A stretch of DNA of 64,000 bases from CAYMUL01 sp964393605. Lineage in GTDB: Bacteria; Bacteroidota; Ignavibacteria; Ignavibacteriales; Ignavibacteriaceae. The notes below the pieces were generated by a model. The model had not been told where the DNA came from and ran no database searches. It saw only the letters and a list, made by a program, of their open reading frames with translations. Location of the stretch: the NCBI GenBank assembly GCA_964393605.1, contig CAYMUL010000014.1:26191-90190 (forward strand), given 5' to 3'. The position numbers were made by a program, and so were the translations under genes. Of the stretch, positions 35,408 through 44,369 are shown piece after piece. Position 1 is the stretch's first letter. The number at the start of each line of letters is the position of its first letter.

Positions 35408-35650
35408 ATGAAATATTTATTTTATGCAAGCAATTTAAATCAACCCGAAATTAAGAAAATGAAAAAATTTTCTTTTTCTTTATTGAAAAAAATTAGACGA
35501 GTTTCCTTCCCGTTTTTGAGAACAGCGTCGCCGAAGAAAACTAATATCTTAACTTTTAACAAATATTTGCAGTTGGCATCACAATTGAATAATTTTGCGC
35601 TGAGAAGCAAAACGCTTCGTATTTATCAATTAATTAAGGAATTATTATAA
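35408..35650 (+). CDS. Possible small basic protein upstream of the cytochrome cluster
   Basis: An 80-codon frame, very rich in Lys, Arg and hydrophobic residues (MKKFSFSLLKKIRRVSF), whose stop overlaps the ATG of the haem-porin gene (TAATG). No domain is recognised and no Shine-Dalgarno is evident. It may be a coupling leader peptide, a real small protein, or just open sequence in a long 5' leader. The haem-porin gene has its own AAGGA site, so it does not need this frame. Confidence 0.3.
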   Translation: MKYLFYASNLNQPEIKKMKKFSFSLLKKIRRVSFPFLRTASPKKTNILTFNKYLQLASQLNNFALRSKTLRIYQLIKELL

Positions 35651-36927
35651 TGTTAAAAGCAAAACTTTTTCACATGCCGGTAATGGGATTGTTCATTCTT
35701 GCACTGATTGTTGCAAGTTTTACAGATGCAAATGCAACTGCGCAATGGTCTCGTAAGTATGGAATTTCCTGCACTGCTTGTCATACAGTTTTCCCGCGCC
35801 TCAATTCTTTCGGAGATGAATTCTTAAAAAACGGTTATCAGATGGAAGCCACATATAAAAAGAATTGGGAAGAAGCCTACCCGATAGATGCCGCAGGTGT
35901 TAAACTCGACGAAGTAAATAATCTCTTCGGATTCAGATTAAGTATTACCCCATTCAGATTAGAAACATACGCACTTCAAAAAGATGCCGCCTCGGAAAAG
36001 GGTACGCGCATTACTTTGGGAAGCGTGAACTGGGCGCAATTTTTTATTGCCGGTCCTATCTATAAGGATTTTTCTTTCTTCACCGAATTAGAAATGGGAT
36101 CATCTGCTTATAAGATGGCTTGGTTCTATTTCAATTGGACAAACATCACCGGTTCAAAAGCAGTGAACTTACAATTCGGAAGAATTACTCCGATGGAATT
36201 CACTTCTTACCCGAATCGCCTACCTCAACTTCCCGAACTAAAAGCCGAAGTAATGTTGAAGAAAGCATCAAATGGTTTAGGTGAAGAATCGGTTGATATC
36301 TCATCAACCCGTCCCGGCGTTCAATACTACGGTACTTTTGCAAATGATCAATTAACCGTTTATGCAGGTACATCTCCGGGAACAAGCGCAGCAGATGTAA
36401 ATCAGTTTTTACATTTCTGGGCAGGTGCAGTTTATAAACTTCCCGAAAGCGCACTTAAAGGTTTTGGCGGTAGTACTGCCACTCTTCACTATTACGGTGG
36501 AAAAGATACAAAAGGGACAGGCACTGCAACTCAAATTGAAAATGCATTCACACGAATTGTTCCGCAGTTAAATTTAAGATGGAATGATAAATTAGATTTA
36601 CAATTTGCTTATGTCATTGCAAGTGATGATAATTGGACTCTCGCTTCTACCGCAAAAGAATTCAATTATTCCGGCATCGGACTTGAAGCGGGATATTTCT
36701 TAAACCCGACATGGATGCTCGGTGTTCACTACGATAAAGTAAGTTCGGATGATTTAAATAGCGACGGCAAAGATGATCTTGAATATCATCGTATTGTTCC
36801 TAACGCTACATATATCATAAATGAAAACATCAGAACTACTGCTTACTACGAAATGGACTTAAAAGAACAACCAACCGGCAGTAAAGCAAACAATAAACTT
36901 TGGGTTAACATTAGAATAATGTATTAA
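35650..36927 (+). CDS. Outer-membrane porin with N-terminal c-type haem (Cyc2-like layout)
   Basis: A 425-residue protein with a signal peptide (LFILALIVASFTDANA). Directly after it comes the single haem site SCTACHTVFPRLNSFGDEF, then about 360 residues of amphipathic beta strands ending in an aromatic (NIRIMY), as in a 16-strand porin. The start of the mature part (WSRKYGISCTACH, then FP-L--FG--F---GY) has the same order as the cytochrome domain of Cyc2-type iron-oxidase porins. That family moves electrons across the outer membrane through one haem held in the pore. Homology to Cyc2 is my reading of the motif order; proof needs a profile search. Start: ATG after AAGGAATTATTATA. Confidence 0.7.
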   Translation: MLKAKLFHMPVMGLFILALIVASFTDANATAQWSRKYGISCTACHTVFPRLNSFGDEFLKNGYQMEATYKKNWEEAYPIDAAGVKLDEVNNLFGFRLSITPFRLETYALQKDAASEKGTRITLGSVNWAQFFIAGPIYKDFSFFTELEMGSSAYKMAWFYFNWTNITGSKAVNLQFGRITPMEFTSYPNRLPQLPELKAEVMLKKASNGLGEESVDISSTRPGVQYYGTFANDQLTVYAGTSPGTSAADVNQFLHFWAGAVYKLPESALKGFGGSTATLHYYGGKDTKGTGTATQIENAFTRIVPQLNLRWNDKLDLQFAYVIASDDNWTLASTAKEFNYSGIGLEAGYFLNPTWMLGVHYDKVSSDDLNSDGKDDLEYHRIVPNATYIINENIRTTAYYEMDLKEQPTGSKANNKLWVNIRIMY

Positions 36928-36934
36928 TTCAATG

Positions 36935-36974
36935 AGCAGGCGAATAGTAATTTTCTGTTCGTCTGCTTCTTTTT
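36935..36974 (+). terminator. Hairpin with T run inside the cytochrome cluster
   Basis: AGCAGGCGAA (36935-36944) pairs with TTCGTCTGCT (36958-36967) with one G-T pair, then TCTTTTT. It lies between the haem-porin gene and the small cytochrome gene, so it would lower transcription of everything downstream relative to the porin. Confidence 0.65.
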
Positions 36975-36987
36975 AAGGAGAAAAAAA

Positions 36988-37350
36988 ATGAAACAAGTTA
37001 GTTATTATATTCTTTTCGTATTTGCAACCGTTCTTCTTTACGGATTTGCTTTCGTGAATATTCAGGATGAAGAACCAAAAGGAAAGAAAATTTTTGTTGA
37101 ATCAAAATGCGCAGGATGCCATTCTATCGAATCGCAAGGAATTGTTAGCAAGTCAAAGAAAAAAAATATCGTTGATTTCTCAAACTATGGCGAAACAATT
37201 GATACCACATTCGTAAAACAATTTCTTAAAAAAGAAGTAAAGAAAGATGATGTTGCACATACTATTGCATTCAAGGGAAGCGATGAAGACCTCGATGAAC
37301 TGATAAAATGGTTTGCAACATTAAAGAAACCTGCGGAAGAAGTTAAGTAA
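36988..37350 (+). CDS. Monohaem cytochrome c
   Basis: A 120-residue exported protein with an N-terminal signal or anchor helix (YYILFVFATVLLYGFAF) and one haem site CAGCH. No Met occurs after the haem motif, so the usual Met ligand is missing; the His in VAHTIAFKGSDEDL is a candidate sixth ligand. The C-terminal helix (LDELIKWFATL) is typical of class I cytochromes c. Probably a periplasmic shuttle between the inner-membrane and outer-membrane components of the cluster. Start fixed by AAGGAG seven bases before the ATG. Confidence 0.85.
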   Translation: MKQVSYYILFVFATVLLYGFAFVNIQDEEPKGKKIFVESKCAGCHSIESQGIVSKSKKKNIVDFSNYGETIDTTFVKQFLKKEVKKDDVAHTIAFKGSDEDLDELIKWFATLKKPAEEVK

Positions 37351-37399
37351 GAAAATTAATTTTTAACTTACGCTTAACTTTAAATTCTTTACGCGATAG

Positions 37400-39574
37400 A
37401 TGAAAAAATTATTCTCAGATTTAACAACCATTTACAAGTATAGCGCAAAATTTATTTTTGCGCTATTCTTATTTTTTTCAGCTTCATCAACTCTGCTTGC
37501 GCAGGAGAATGAAGATTGTCTTTCATGCCATACAGATGAAGAATTAACAACGGAGAGAGATGGCAAAACCATTTCCCTTTTTGTTAAAGAAGACCATCTT
37601 AAAAATTCTACGCATAAAAAATTAAAATGTATATCGTGCCACACCGGTTTCAGCATAGACGATATTCCGCACAAAGAAAACATTGAACCGATAAATTGCA
37701 TGACCTGCCACAAAGATGCAGGGGTTAAACATTCTTTTCATCCAAAGATGATAAAATATAAAGGCATCAACGGCGGTAAAGATGTTAATTGCAAATCTTG
37801 TCACGGAACCCATCAAGTTGAATCTATCAAATCTGAAAAATCAAAATTTCACGAAAAGAATTTGGCAGAAACTTGCGGCTCGTGTCATTCAAAACAAAAA
37901 GAAGAATATTTAATCTCGGAACACGGAAAACAAAGAAACGAAAAATTATCAAACACACCCACATGTATCACGTGTCATAAGTCCGGATTAATAACAAAAA
38001 ATTCTTCTCATGATCTGGTAACAACAAAATTAACGCAGGAGAAAATTTGTCTATCATGTCATCTTGATAATGCGGAAGTTCGCAAAAGAATGACGATGAC
38101 GAAGGGCTTTATTAAGGCATTCGAGAATAGTGTTCACGGCAAATCTCTCAACTCCGGAAACGAGAAAGCACCTAACTGCGTTAACTGCCATAGTTCTCAC
38201 AAAGTATTAAAAGGAAGCGATCCGCAATCCGGGGTCGCAAAAAAAAATATCCCGACAACATGCGCCTCCTGTCATTCTGATATAACAAAGGAATACCGAT
38301 CGAGTGTTCATGGCGTTGCGCTTGCAAAAAGAAATTCGGATTCGCCCGTCTGCACCAATTGCCACGGCGAGCACAATATTTTAAAACACTCTGACCCGAA
38401 ATCACCCGTCGCATTTAAAAATGTTTCAGAGCAGGTTTGTTCTCCGTGTCATAGTTCTGTAAAACTTTCTGAAAAATATGGATTAAGCGCAAACAGATTT
38501 CAAACTTTTAAAGACACTTATCACGGCTTGGCTTTAAGCGGCGGTTCTGCCGAAGTTGCAAATTGTGCAAGTTGCCACGGCGTTCATAATATAAAATCTT
38601 CTAAAGATTCAACATCAACAATTCATAAATCAAATCTTGTTAACACATGCGGTAAATGTCATCCCGGTGCGAATAAAAATTTTACTGTCGGTAGTGTGCA
38701 CGTAAATCTTGATGTTGCTGATGAACCACTTCTTTATTGGATCGCAACAATTTATTTAATAATCATCGGCGTAACAATCGGCGGAATGTTTATCCATAAT
38801 CTTCTCGATTTTTTACGGAAAGGTTACAACAAACAATTGGTTCGAAGGGGAAAAATTGAAGAAGAAAAGCATGGTCATTCCCTTTATTTACGCATGTCAT
38901 TGAGCGAGAGAATTCAACACATTACTCTTGTAATCAGCTTTTTTACTTTAGTGATAACCGGATTCATGCTGAGATTTCCCGATGCATGGTGGGTTCGACA
39001 CATAAGAGATGTAAGTGAATATGCCTTTGAGATAAGAAGCATTTTACATCGCGTTGCCGCAAGTATTATGGTTGCGGTTAGTTTATACCATATCGTTTAT
39101 CTTTTTTTTAATGAAAGAGGAAAACAACTACTCAAAGATTTACTTCCAAGATATAGCGATGTAACGGATGCAATCGGAGTGATGAAATACAATCTCGGAA
39201 TTTCATCCAATAAACCAAAACTTGATCGCTTCAGTTACATTGAGAAAGCAGAATACTGGGCATTAGTTTGGGGAACGATCGTAATGTCTGCAACAGGTTT
39301 TATTCTCTGGTTCGATAATTATTTTATGGGGATACTCACAAAACTCGGTTGGGATGTAGCACGCACAGTTCACTATTATGAAGCATGGCTCGCATTCCTT
39401 GCTATTATTGTTTGGCATTTTTACTTCGTAATTTTTAATCCCGATGTCTACCCGATGAATCTTGCTTGGTTTAAAGGAACTATCACTGAAGAAGAAATGA
39501 TTCATGAACATCCGAAAGAATTGGAAAGAATAAAATCGCAACAAGAAAAAAACGATCCCGCTGTTGAGGGATGA
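37400..39574 (+). CDS. 13-haem cytochrome c fused to a b-type membrane cytochrome (CbcL-like)
   Basis: A 724-residue protein. After a signal peptide there are 13 CxxCH sites between about residues 40 and 425 (first CLSCH, last CGKCH), many in repeated units of the form S-V-H-G ... C-x-x-C-H-G-x-H-x-I. A membrane segment at about 450 is followed by a four-helix di-haem b-type domain (about 490-700; SERIQHITLVISFFTLVITGF, then ILHRVAASIMVAV, then VHYYEAWLAFLAIIVWHF) related to formate dehydrogenase gamma/b561-type subunits. This c-plus-b layout is that of CbcL, a quinol-oxidising inner-membrane cytochrome of metal reducers, though CbcL has fewer c haems. It would take electrons from, or give them to, quinones and pass them into the periplasm. 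Confidence 0.85.
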   Translation: MKKLFSDLTTIYKYSAKFIFALFLFFSASSTLLAQENEDCLSCHTDEELTTERDGKTISLFVKEDHLKNSTHKKLKCISCHTGFSIDDIPHKENIEPINCMTCHKDAGVKHSFHPKMIKYKGINGGKDVNCKSCHGTHQVESIKSEKSKFHEKNLAETCGSCHSKQKEEYLISEHGKQRNEKLSNTPTCITCHKSGLITKNSSHDLVTTKLTQEKICLSCHLDNAEVRKRMTMTKGFIKAFENSVHGKSLNSGNEKAPNCVNCHSSHKVLKGSDPQSGVAKKNIPTTCASCHSDITKEYRSSVHGVALAKRNSDSPVCTNCHGEHNILKHSDPKSPVAFKNVSEQVCSPCHSSVKLSEKYGLSANRFQTFKDTYHGLALSGGSAEVANCASCHGVHNIKSSKDSTSTIHKSNLVNTCGKCHPGANKNFTVGSVHVNLDVADEPLLYWIATIYLIIIGVTIGGMFIHNLLDFLRKGYNKQLVRRGKIEEEKHGHSLYLRMSLSERIQHITLVISFFTLVITGFMLRFPDAWWVRHIRDVSEYAFEIRSILHRVAASIMVAVSLYHIVYLFFNERGKQLLKDLLPRYSDVTDAIGVMKYNLGISSNKPKLDRFSYIEKAEYWALVWGTIVMSATGFILWFDNYFMGILTKLGWDVARTVHYYEAWLAFLAIIVWHFYFVIFNPDVYPMNLAWFKGTITEEEMIHEHPKELERIKSQQEKNDPAVEG

Positions 39575-39578
39575 TGCA

Positions 39579-41540
39579 ATGATCAAGCAGAACCGAAAAT
39601 TTGTTTGTCTCTGTTTTTTCTTAATTATTTTCGATTTCCCGATTCTTTTCGCCCAATCGAACGACGATTGCCTCATGTGTCATGAAGACCAATCTCTCTC
39701 TAAAAAAAGAAAAGGAAGAACTGTTTCTCTCTTTGTCGATTTGAAAAAATTTTCCAATTCTATACATGCTGATCTCGATTGCATTTCATGTCATGTAGAT
39801 CTCGACGGCGTAGAAATTCCTCACGATGAAAATTTAAAACCCGCAGTTTGTGGCAGTTGTCATAACGAGGTTCAAGATTTATATAACGAGTGCATGCACG
39901 GAAAGGCGAAAAATAAAGGCGATCCATTAGCTCCTCGTTGCGGTACATGTCATGGCACCCACGATATTCTTCCCATTAAAAATCCGAAGTCAAAAGTCTA
40001 CGCATCAAAAATTCCCTTCGTCTGCGGATCGTGCCATAAAGAGGGTTCGCCGGTTTCACTGCAAAGAAAAATTCCACAGGATAGTATTTTGGAAAACTAT
40101 TCTGAAAGTATCCACGGCGAAGGTCTTCTCAAAAAAGGATTAATTGTCAGCGCGAATTGCGCTTCATGTCATACTCCGCATAGAATATTACCACACACAG
40201 ATTCTCGCTCAACCATCAACAGAAAAAATATTGCGTCCACTTGTATTCAATGCCATGTTGAAATTGAAAGTGTTCATCAAAAAGTTATAAAAGGTGAGTT
40301 GTGGGAAAAAGAATCGAATGTGCTTCCGGCTTGTGTGGATTGCCATCAACCTCATAAAGCAAGAAAAGTTTTTTATGCTATGGGAATGGCGAATGCAGAT
40401 TGTATGAAGTGTCATTCAAACAAAGAATTAAAAGCCGCCGACGGCAGAAAGATGTTTGTGAATGAACCGGAAGTAAGTTCTTCGATGCATCAAAAAATTG
40501 CATGCAGCCAATGTCACGCAGATGTTTCTCCTTCACGAGGAAGATCTTGTGCAACAATAAAAAGCAAAGTTGATTGCGCCTCATGTCATGCTTCTCAAGG
40601 TGACGAATTTAAAATTAGTACACACGGAACACTTCATGCACAAAATAATTCCGACGCACCTTATTGTTCCGATTGTCATAACACCCACAACATTCTCTCC
40701 GCAAAAAATCCCGTGTCAAAAACATTCGCAACGAATATTCCCGAGTTATGCGCCGATTGCCATCGCGAAGGAGCAAAAGCGGCTAAACGTTACAAAGGGA
40801 AAGAACACAACATTGCCGCAAAATATAGTTTAAGCATTCACGGAAAAGGACTGATAGAAAGCGGATTAACAGTTACAGCAACTTGCACAGATTGCCACAC
40901 GGCTCATCGTGAATTGCCGCATACAAATCTTCAATCGAGCATTCATCATGATAATGTTGCTTCAACTTGCGGCAGTTGTCATCACGGAATCGAAGAAAAA
41001 TATAACAAAAGTGTTCACTCCAAGTTCGTGAATAAAACCGATAAAAAACTTCCTTCGTGCAACGATTGCCATAGCTCTCACACAATTCGCAGATCTGATG
41101 AAGAAGGATTTAAATTGCAAATAATGGATCAGTGCGGAAAATGTCACGAAGAAATTTCTAAAACTTATTTCGAAACATATCACGGAAAAGTTTCTCAACT
41201 CGGTTTTACAAAAACAGCAAAGTGTTATGATTGCCACGGCGCTCATGATATTTTACCCACGACAGACCCAACTTCGCGATTGAGCAGAAACAACGTCGTT
41301 GAAACATGTAAGCAATGCCACGAGGGGGCAAACAAACAATTCGCCGGTTATTTCACTCATGCAACTCATCACGATCCCGATAAATATCCGATATTGTATT
41401 GGACGTTTAGAGGAATGACCGGACTGCTAATTATAACCTTTATTTTAGCGGGTGTGCATACTCTGCTTTGGCTTCCTCGCTCATTAAAATGGAGAAGAGA
41501 ATTGAAGAAAAAATTAGAAGGAGAAAATCCCGTTGAGTAA
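39579..41540 (+). CDS. 19-haem membrane-anchored cytochrome c
   Basis: A 653-residue exported cytochrome with 19 CxxCH sites (CLMCH to CKQCH) and one C-terminal membrane helix (MTGLLIITFILAGVHTLLW) with a basic tail, so the haem domain should lie in the periplasm. I start it at ATG 39579, four bases after the preceding stop and with GAGGG upstream, rather than the TTG at 39564. Two 106-residue stretches (39939-40256 and 40665-40982) align without gaps and are about half identical, showing an internal duplication. The TTG start of the next gene overlaps its end by 8 bases. Probably forms a haem wire working with the b-type subunit that follows. Confidence 0.9.
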   Translation: MIKQNRKFVCLCFFLIIFDFPILFAQSNDDCLMCHEDQSLSKKRKGRTVSLFVDLKKFSNSIHADLDCISCHVDLDGVEIPHDENLKPAVCGSCHNEVQDLYNECMHGKAKNKGDPLAPRCGTCHGTHDILPIKNPKSKVYASKIPFVCGSCHKEGSPVSLQRKIPQDSILENYSESIHGEGLLKKGLIVSANCASCHTPHRILPHTDSRSTINRKNIASTCIQCHVEIESVHQKVIKGELWEKESNVLPACVDCHQPHKARKVFYAMGMANADCMKCHSNKELKAADGRKMFVNEPEVSSSMHQKIACSQCHADVSPSRGRSCATIKSKVDCASCHASQGDEFKISTHGTLHAQNNSDAPYCSDCHNTHNILSAKNPVSKTFATNIPELCADCHREGAKAAKRYKGKEHNIAAKYSLSIHGKGLIESGLTVTATCTDCHTAHRELPHTNLQSSIHHDNVASTCGSCHHGIEEKYNKSVHSKFVNKTDKKLPSCNDCHSSHTIRRSDEEGFKLQIMDQCGKCHEEISKTYFETYHGKVSQLGFTKTAKCYDCHGAHDILPTTDPTSRLSRNNVVETCKQCHEGANKQFAGYFTHATHHDPDKYPILYWTFRGMTGLLIITFILAGVHTLLWLPRSLKWRRELKKKLEGENPVE

Positions 41541-42378
41541 TTCCGCAAAAAAAGAGATTCAATTCCAGAGATTTTCCCGGTTGAACCGCACCCTCCATAT
41601 TTTTATGATCGTCAGCTTCCTCACACTTGCAATTACGGGAATGACTTTAAAATTTTCTTACACAGCATGGGCGGTTATTATTTCTCATCTGCTCGGAGGA
41701 TTTGAAAGTATGGGAACGATGCACCGATTCGCCGCAGTTATCATGGTCTCCGTCTTCACAATTCACATCTTCGATCTTTTTCGTTTAAGGAAAAAAGAAT
41801 TTGGCTCTTTTAAGAAAATGATTCAGAGTACGAGTTCAATGTTGTTTAATAAAAAAGACTTGAACGATTTTATCGATTCTTTAAAATGGTTCATCGGTAA
41901 AGGAGAAAGACCTGAATACGGCAGATGGACATATTGGGAGAAGTTTGATTACTTCGCCGTCTTTTGGGGCGTTGCCGTAATCGGTTCAACAGGATTTACA
42001 CTTTGGTTCCCAGAATTTTTTACAAACTTTTTTCCGGGATGGGTTATAAACGTTGCAACAATAATTCATAGCGACGAAGCATTGCTCGCAACGGGATTTA
42101 TCTTTACGGTTCATTTTTTTAATACACATCTCCGCCCCGAAAAATTTCCGATGGATATTGTAATCTTTACGGGAAGAATGCCGCTCGAAGAATTTAAATT
42201 AGATCGCCCTGCCGAGTATAAACAACTTGTTGAAAGCGGTGAATTAGAAAAATATTTTGTCGAACCGTATCAACCGATTGTAATCAGAGCCGTAAAAACA
42301 TTCGGATGGATTGCGCTAACTCTCGGTTTCATAACGGTTCTTTGGATTATTTACGCAATGATTTTTTCGTATAAATGA
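41533..42378 (+). CDS. b-type cytochrome membrane subunit (formate dehydrogenase gamma/b561-like)
   Basis: A 281-residue protein with four to five membrane helices, closely resembling the C-terminal half of the CbcL-like fusion: LNRTLHIFMIVSFLTLAITGM, MHRFAAVIMVSVFTIHIFD, EKFDYFAVFWGVAVIG and HSDEALLATGFIFTVHFF, with His residues placed to bind two b haems. It starts with TTG, overlapping the 19-haem gene stop (TTGAGTAA), so the two are coupled and probably form a two-subunit version of the neighbouring fused protein. The predicted role is quinol oxidation or quinone reduction at the inner membrane. Confidence 0.85.
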   Translation: MSNSAKKEIQFQRFSRLNRTLHIFMIVSFLTLAITGMTLKFSYTAWAVIISHLLGGFESMGTMHRFAAVIMVSVFTIHIFDLFRLRKKEFGSFKKMIQSTSSMLFNKKDLNDFIDSLKWFIGKGERPEYGRWTYWEKFDYFAVFWGVAVIGSTGFTLWFPEFFTNFFPGWVINVATIIHSDEALLATGFIFTVHFFNTHLRPEKFPMDIVIFTGRMPLEEFKLDRPAEYKQLVESGELEKYFVEPYQPIVIRAVKTFGWIALTLGFITVLWIIYAMIFSYK

Positions 42379-42404
42379 ATATTGATATCGATTAATAATT
42401 TTTT

Positions 42405-43898
42405 ATGATTAAACAAAAATTTCCAAGTTATTTCTACAACGCAATTACGCTCGGAGGATTGATCTTATCCGCCGTCAGTTTTGGTTTGATAATATTTCTT
42501 ATTATCCTCGAATCTTTTTCGGATGAACAGAAGCCTTACATGGGAATTATCGCATTCATCATTTTGCCTGTCTTTTTGGTAATAGGATTAATTTTAATTG
42601 CTATCGGCGCGTACAGAGAATTTTTATTTAAACAAAAAGGAAAGACGAGGAAAAAAAATTATCCGCGGATTGACTTTAACGATGCCAAAACCAGAGTTGT
42701 GATTACACTAGTTACAATCGGAGGAATTTTGTTCATTGCATTTTCAACCTTCGGAAGTTTTAAAGCTTACGAGTACACAGACTCGGATGAATTTTGCGGT
42801 ACGGTTTGCCATAAAGTAATGAACCCCGAATATACTGCGTATCAATCCTCTCCTCATGCGCGAGTTGGTTGCGTTAAATGTCATATTGGCAGCGGAGCCG
42901 ATTGGTTTGTGAAAGCAAAAATATCGGGCGCGTATCAAGTATATTCAGTCATCTTCAATAAATATAGCAAACCCATTCCAACACCCGTTGAGCATTTGAG
43001 GCCCGCGCAACAAACGTGCGAGCAATGTCATTGGCCGAAACATTTCTTCAGCGAGAAACGAGTTAAATATGTTAATTATATGCGGGACGAAAAAAATACT
43101 CGTTTCGATATTGACCTGATTGTTAAAGTCGGCGGCGGAAATAGTGATACAGGTCCAAACACCGGAATACACTGGCACATGAACATTGCGAATGATGTTT
43201 ATTATTATGCCACTGACCGCCAAAGATTAAATATTCCTTATGTGAAAACCGTAGCAAAAGACGGAACCGTTACGGAATACTTCAGCACTGAAAATAAAAT
43301 CGATTCAAAAAAAATCAGTAAAGAAAATATCAGAAAGATGGATTGTATTGATTGCCACAACAGACCTTCACATAACTTTCATGCACCGGCACCCTCCGTT
43401 AATAATCTTTTATCAAGAAATTTAATTGATCACGAATTGCCGTTTATAAAAAGTTTAGCGGTTAAGGTTTTAGATGCACCTTATTCATCAACCGAAATTG
43501 CAAACGATAGCATCGCGATTTCAATTAAAGAATTTTACTCATTTAATTATCCTGAAATTTATTCTCAAAAAACAAAACAGATTGAACTTGCCATAACAGA
43601 ATTAAAACGAATCTATTCCAGAAATTATTTCCCGGAGATGGGTATAAAATGGACTAAATATCCCGAGCATATCGGTCATATCTTTTCCCCGGGTTGTTTC
43701 AGATGCCACGATGATAAACACGTAAGTAAAGACGGAAAAAAAATTACATTTAACTGCAATGCATGTCACCTGATTTTAAAACAAAAATTCGAGGGACAAA
43801 CAGAGGCAGTTTCAACAGAAGGACTAAAATATGTACATCCGGTTGATATCGGAGAATCATGGAAAAATATCATATGTAGTGATTGTCATAATAAATGA
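42405..43898 (+). CDS. NapC/NirT-type 7-haem cytochrome (ImcH-like)
   Basis: A 497-residue protein with three N-terminal membrane helices (about 12-35, 45-68, 97-117) and seven haem sites: an unusual first one with three spacers (CGTVCH, followed by KVM, where Met may be an axial ligand as in NapC/NirT), then CVKCH, CEQCH, CIDCH, CFRCH, CNACH and CSDCH. The stretch SSPHARVGCVKCHIGSGADW is the NapC/NirT signature. Three helices plus seven haems is the layout of ImcH, the inner-membrane quinol oxidase used by Geobacter for high-potential acceptors. Gene spacing (26 and 13 bases) keeps it inside the operon. Confidence 0.83.
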   Translation: MIKQKFPSYFYNAITLGGLILSAVSFGLIIFLIILESFSDEQKPYMGIIAFIILPVFLVIGLILIAIGAYREFLFKQKGKTRKKNYPRIDFNDAKTRVVITLVTIGGILFIAFSTFGSFKAYEYTDSDEFCGTVCHKVMNPEYTAYQSSPHARVGCVKCHIGSGADWFVKAKISGAYQVYSVIFNKYSKPIPTPVEHLRPAQQTCEQCHWPKHFFSEKRVKYVNYMRDEKNTRFDIDLIVKVGGGNSDTGPNTGIHWHMNIANDVYYYATDRQRLNIPYVKTVAKDGTVTEYFSTENKIDSKKISKENIRKMDCIDCHNRPSHNFHAPAPSVNNLLSRNLIDHELPFIKSLAVKVLDAPYSSTEIANDSIAISIKEFYSFNYPEIYSQKTKQIELAITELKRIYSRNYFPEMGIKWTKYPEHIGHIFSPGCFRCHDDKHVSKDGKKITFNCNACHLILKQKFEGQTEAVSTEGLKYVHPVDIGESWKNIICSDCHNK

Positions 43899-43911
43899 GG
43901 AGTAGAATTAT

Positions 43912-44361
43912 ATGCAATTCGAAAATCCCGAAAATTCCGGAAGAAGGAATTTTCTAAAATATTTTTTAGGAGGCGGGTTATTTGCGCTTGCCGGTAGTTT
44001 GTTTTATCCGCTTGTTGCTTTTCTGAAGCCCCCCAAACAAACTGATGTTGTTATTTCATCTGTCAGTGCCGGAAAAGTTAAAGACTTTTTGGAGACCGGC
44101 GGTAAAATTATCCGTTTCGGTAATAAACCGGTTCTCCTTTTAAGAACATCGACAGGTGAACTAAAAGCTTTTTCGGCGACTTGCACCCACTTGGATTGTA
44201 CTGTGCAGTTTAAGAAGGACCTCGAAGTTATATGGTGTGCTTGTCATAATGGTAAATACGATCTTGACGGAAAAAATATATCCGGACCTCCTCCAAAACC
44301 ATTGGAAGAATTTCGTATTACGATTAAGAATGAAGAAATTTTCATTTCAAAAAAATCCTAG
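43912..44361 (+). CDS. Rieske iron-sulfur protein
   Basis: A 149-residue protein with a Tat-like N-terminus (SGRRNFLKYF) and a membrane helix (GGGLFALAGSLFYPLVAFL), then a Rieske domain. The [2Fe-2S] ligands are C91 and H93 (CTHLDC) and C109 and H112 (CACH), with C96 and C111 placed for the stabilising disulfide. The cluster loop has CACHNGKYD in place of CPCHGS. It is coupled to the cytochrome b gene 8 bases downstream, so the two form the core of a bc-type complex oxidising quinol. Confidence 0.93.
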   Translation: MQFENPENSGRRNFLKYFLGGGLFALAGSLFYPLVAFLKPPKQTDVVISSVSAGKVKDFLETGGKIIRFGNKPVLLLRTSTGELKAFSATCTHLDCTVQFKKDLEVIWCACHNGKYDLDGKNISGPPPKPLEEFRITIKNEEIFISKKS

Positions 44362-44369
44362 AGGATAAT

